From: Siderastrea radians
Lineage: Eukaryota > Cnidaria > Anthozoa > Scleractinia > Rhizangiidae
Assembly (NCBI GenBank): GCA_964017195.1
Contig: OZ024888.1
Location: forward strand, 14,036,201-14,100,200
Reading direction: 5' to 3'
DNA length: 64,000 bases
Below, in pieces: positions 61,726 to 64,000 of the stretch (position 1 is the first letter of the stretch; the number at the start of each line of letters is the position of its first letter). The translations under genes were made by a program, and so were the position numbers. The notes beneath the pieces are model-generated. The model saw only the letters and a list, made by a program, of their open reading frames with translations. It was not told the origin of the DNA and ran no database searches.

Positions 61726-64000
61726 TTATATCCAAAAGATTTCGCTATTTTCAAAACCATATGCATAACTTGTCACGCCATTTTCGTGAATATATCTCTT
61801 ATCGTCAAAACAGCTGAGTGATATTTTATCCACCACATAGCTACCAATTTGATGTTTTTCACTTTTGATTAGTCTCATCGTATGACACATCTGTTTTTTA
61901 TTGAAAAGCACGTCCTTGTACTTATCATGTCCTAACTTTTGTTTTATCACATTCTTTTTTATTCCCTTTGCTGTGCGACTACTCTGTTCATTGTCTTTTA
62001 TGTAAGAATACATTTTTGATCTCAAACCAACAAACTCTACGATTGGCATTCCTGCCACTTCATCCTTGAATTTACCAATGACTTTCTTATTTGCATTATT
62101 ATAAAATGGGCTATTCTTTGGATAATCACTGTTATCAAATAGATGTTTGTCTTTCCAAAAATTTTGGTAAACATCATCTGCTTCAATTTCATAGGTTAGA
62201 CTATCAGTATCTGTGAACAGCAACCGAGCTTTGTCACCATACTTACTTTTGATGTAATTGTAATGAAAATCATACATCAATGTTTTTGACAAGTCCAGGA
62301 TGCACATTCCAACATATGCTGGTCTGTTTAATGTTAAAGTTGTTTTGGTTTTATGAATGGCAACTAAATCCTCATTAAATATTTTACAGTTTATGAAACT
62401 CGGTTTGCTAGACCACTTTAATAGTTGTTCTTCATCGGTTACAAGTTTGATGTCCTGTCGCTTTCTCAGATTTTCCATTGTTTTTCCAAACACCGAATTA
62501 TTCATCAACTTGAAAAAATCCTTTTCAAAAGAGTTTTTTGCCCCTGCTCTCTTTTTTGTGTTGAAATCAATGTAAGTTTTCAACCATGGACTCTGATCAA
62601 ATTCAAGAGCTCTGTGAATTTTCGTTAATTTCAACCCCAATGACAAATATAGTTGCAAGTTGCGGTAATGCAAAACATATCTCTCTTTATTGAACAATGT
62701 TGGCACCAACTTTTCAACCAGTCCAATTTTTACTCCAAATTTTTCAGCAATTTTTTTGCAAAAAGGTGACAACATATTTTCAGTCACTTTAATTTTTTCA
62801 GCGGCCAGCGGATAATCGTTGTGGAGATCATGCAACTCCTTAGGATATTCCAAATCAACCTCCAATATCAATCCTTTTTCAAACTCATCATCGAACTTGG
62901 ATAAATTCACCTCTTTTTCAGATAACCATTTAAACCCACCTGTTGGAAGATATTGACTCATTGCCCAACCATATAAATTGTTCGCATCCAAATACATAAT
63001 GTACTTTGACGACGCTTTTTCATCATATTCTTTCATGTATTTGTTGTTTGCTTTGCCATAACGATTGGCAATATAACTAATTCCACCACGCATACCTTTT
63101 TCAATGAATTGAAACATATCAACATCACTCATCAACTCCAATTCAGTATTCGTCATTTTCAACATTGCATCCCAACTTAAACCAGGTGTTGTGAAATAAT
63201 GAGCGGGATCCAATTCATAGTATTGTTGGCATGCTTTGCGAAAATTTTCAAAAACATCAGCCAACAACAAAATATCAGATTTGAGATACAGATCGTGATA
63301 CTCTCCCATTGATGATAGACCAAATTTTTTCCAAACATTTTGCGCGTGTTGATACTCTTCATCTGTGATATGTTCATTATTCATCAAACTGAAAAAATCT
63401 TCCTTATTCGGTAACCTGTTATCTTCAAACTTTTTGAAACTATCCATATAGTCATAAGGATAAACTCCTTTCTTTTTCATCAAACTCAATTGTTCGTCTT
63501 GAAATTCTTCACCTATATATTTGAAAGCTTCATTGGGAAGATTATTCACCAAATTACTCAATGAAGAGCTCATGAATTGAAAGCTGTCGATGAACACAAG
63601 ATTGTAACCCAACATGAAGGCTAAGTATTTTTCAATGTTATGTGGAATGACATTTATATTCACGTCAGAATATTTGTTTTTTCGTTCATCGAAATATATA
63701 TGATTTTTAGCAATATTACCAATCTCTTGCATTATAAAGTGACTGTCATATCCCTTGAGATTGTGAAACACCACAGGTATTTTATCAGTTAATTTAAAAT
63801 TTAGATTACAAATTGTATGTGCTGCGCCTCTGTATTTACCAGTGACATGACAGTGATCCCTTACTTTGACATTTTTTATTTGTACCTTTTTAATATTTTT
63901 TCCTCCAACATTTCTTACTCCATCCTCATCCATACCAAAAGGTTTCTTGCAGATGTGGCATTCTTTCATATTTTGAAAACTTTCCTCATCCTTTTCTGTC
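61726..64000 (-). CDS. polB: DNA polymerase B of a second Polinton (C-terminal part, runs off right edge)
   Basis: The frame is open to the window edge and ends at 61726. It carries the endonuclease VII-like module (CHICKKPF, then DHCHVTGKYRG..H..CN with an insertion between the knuckles, residues 4-55 from the first Met), Exo II (GYDSHFIM), Exo III (YLKSDILLLADVF, about 226), motif A (DANNLYGW, about 323), motif B (MNNSVFGKTMEN, about 487) and motif C (FTDTDSLTYEI, about 585). Unlike the first copy, it is unbroken through the motif B-C junction. It is similar to but clearly diverged from the polymerase at 0.3-4.1 kb, so it belongs to a different Polinton lineage. Its last residues (ENSEIFWI) replace the usual AYGHY end. 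Confidence 0.93.
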   Translation of the reverse strand, partial: TEKDEESFQNMKECHICKKPFGMDEDGVRNVGGKNIKKVQIKNVKVRDHCHVTGKYRGAAHTICNLNFKLTDKIPVVFHNLKGYDSHFIMQEIGNIAKNHIYFDERKNKYSDVNINVIPHNIEKYLAFMLGYNLVFIDSFQFMSSSLSNLVNNLPNEAFKYIGEEFQDEQLSLMKKKGVYPYDYMDSFKKFEDNRLPNKEDFFSLMNNEHITDEEYQHAQNVWKKFGLSSMGEYHDLYLKSDILLLADVFENFRKACQQYYELDPAHYFTTPGLSWDAMLKMTNTELELMSDVDMFQFIEKGMRGGISYIANRYGKANNKYMKEYDEKASSKYIMYLDANNLYGWAMSQYLPTGGFKWLSEKEVNLSKFDDEFEKGLILEVDLEYPKELHDLHNDYPLAAEKIKVTENMLSPFCKKIAEKFGVKIGLVEKLVPTLFNKERYVLHYRNLQLYLSLGLKLTKIHRALEFDQSPWLKTYIDFNTKKRAGAKNSFEKDFFKLMNNSVFGKTMENLRKRQDIKLVTDEEQLLKWSSKPSFINCKIFNEDLVAIHKTKTTLTLNRPAYVGMCILDLSKTLMYDFHYNYIKSKYGDKARLLFTDTDSLTYEIEADDVYQNFWKDKHLFDNSDYPKNSPFYNNANKKVIGKFKDEVAGMPIVEFVGLRSKMYSYIKDNEQSSRTAKGIKKNVIKQKLGHDKYKDVLFNKKQMCHTMRLIKSEKHQIGSYVVDKISLSCFDDKRYIHENGVTSYAYGFENSEIFWI

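Overview
The window comes from an animal genome, most likely a cnidarian, and plausibly a stony coral or sea anemone. The evidence is an AT-rich, intron-rich gene for a mosaic extracellular protein, densely nested small DNA transposons, Penelope-like and LINE remnants, and two Polinton/Maverick (adintovirus-like) virus-type elements. The species cannot be named from the sequence alone.

Layout. (1) 1-~17.1 kb: most of one Polinton, entering from the left edge. It carries a protein-primed-type DNA polymerase B, a BRO-N/nuclease/zinc-finger protein, a retroviral-type integrase with a chromodomain, zinc-ribbon and phospholipase A2-like proteins, an adenain-type protease, a pX/pVI-like protein, a major capsid protein, a penton-like protein, a PPxY protein, a packaging ATPase, a phage-tail-fibre-like protein, a two-helix membrane protein and a VLTF3-like transcription factor. 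Its right flank is a duplicated cluster of hairpins. The capsid, ATPase, protease core, integrase and fibre genes are open. The polymerase, zinc-ribbon/PLA2 gene, PPxY gene and a small AT-hook gene are broken by frameshifts or stops. (2) 17.8-47.1 kb, minus strand: 21 phase-compatible coding exons of one host gene: signal peptide, MAM, unknown domain, two C-type lectin domains, F-type lectin, PA14, unknown Cys domain, MAM, then LDLa modules. The last visible exon ends in a splice donor and the Polinton lies just downstream, so the element either sits in an intron or cut off the 3' end. (3) Introns and flanks hold foldback elements (19.4-21.2, 32.9-33.6 kb), a decayed hammerhead-ribozyme-like sequence (26.66 kb), a Crypton-like recombinase fragment (36 kb), an 8 kb tandem repeat array (36.7-44.6 kb) with a tRNA-like sequence, and LINE pieces. 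(4) 47.5-61.5 kb: nested inverted-repeat transposons, two inverted 1 kb copies around a 0.2 kb spacer, and a Penelope reverse transcriptase interrupted by a MITE; no well-supported host gene. (5) 61.7-64 kb: the polymerase of a second, different Polinton, running off the right edge.

The Polinton genes form a virion-plus-replication set: polymerase and integrase for replication and insertion, capsid, penton, protease and ATPase for particle assembly, fibre and PLA2-like proteins for attachment and entry. Nearly all start codons lie in a shared TATA-like motif ending in ATG, which suggests an element-specific promoter that the VLTF3-like factor might recognise. Splice sites, domain calls and repeat boundaries were read by eye; no database search was run.
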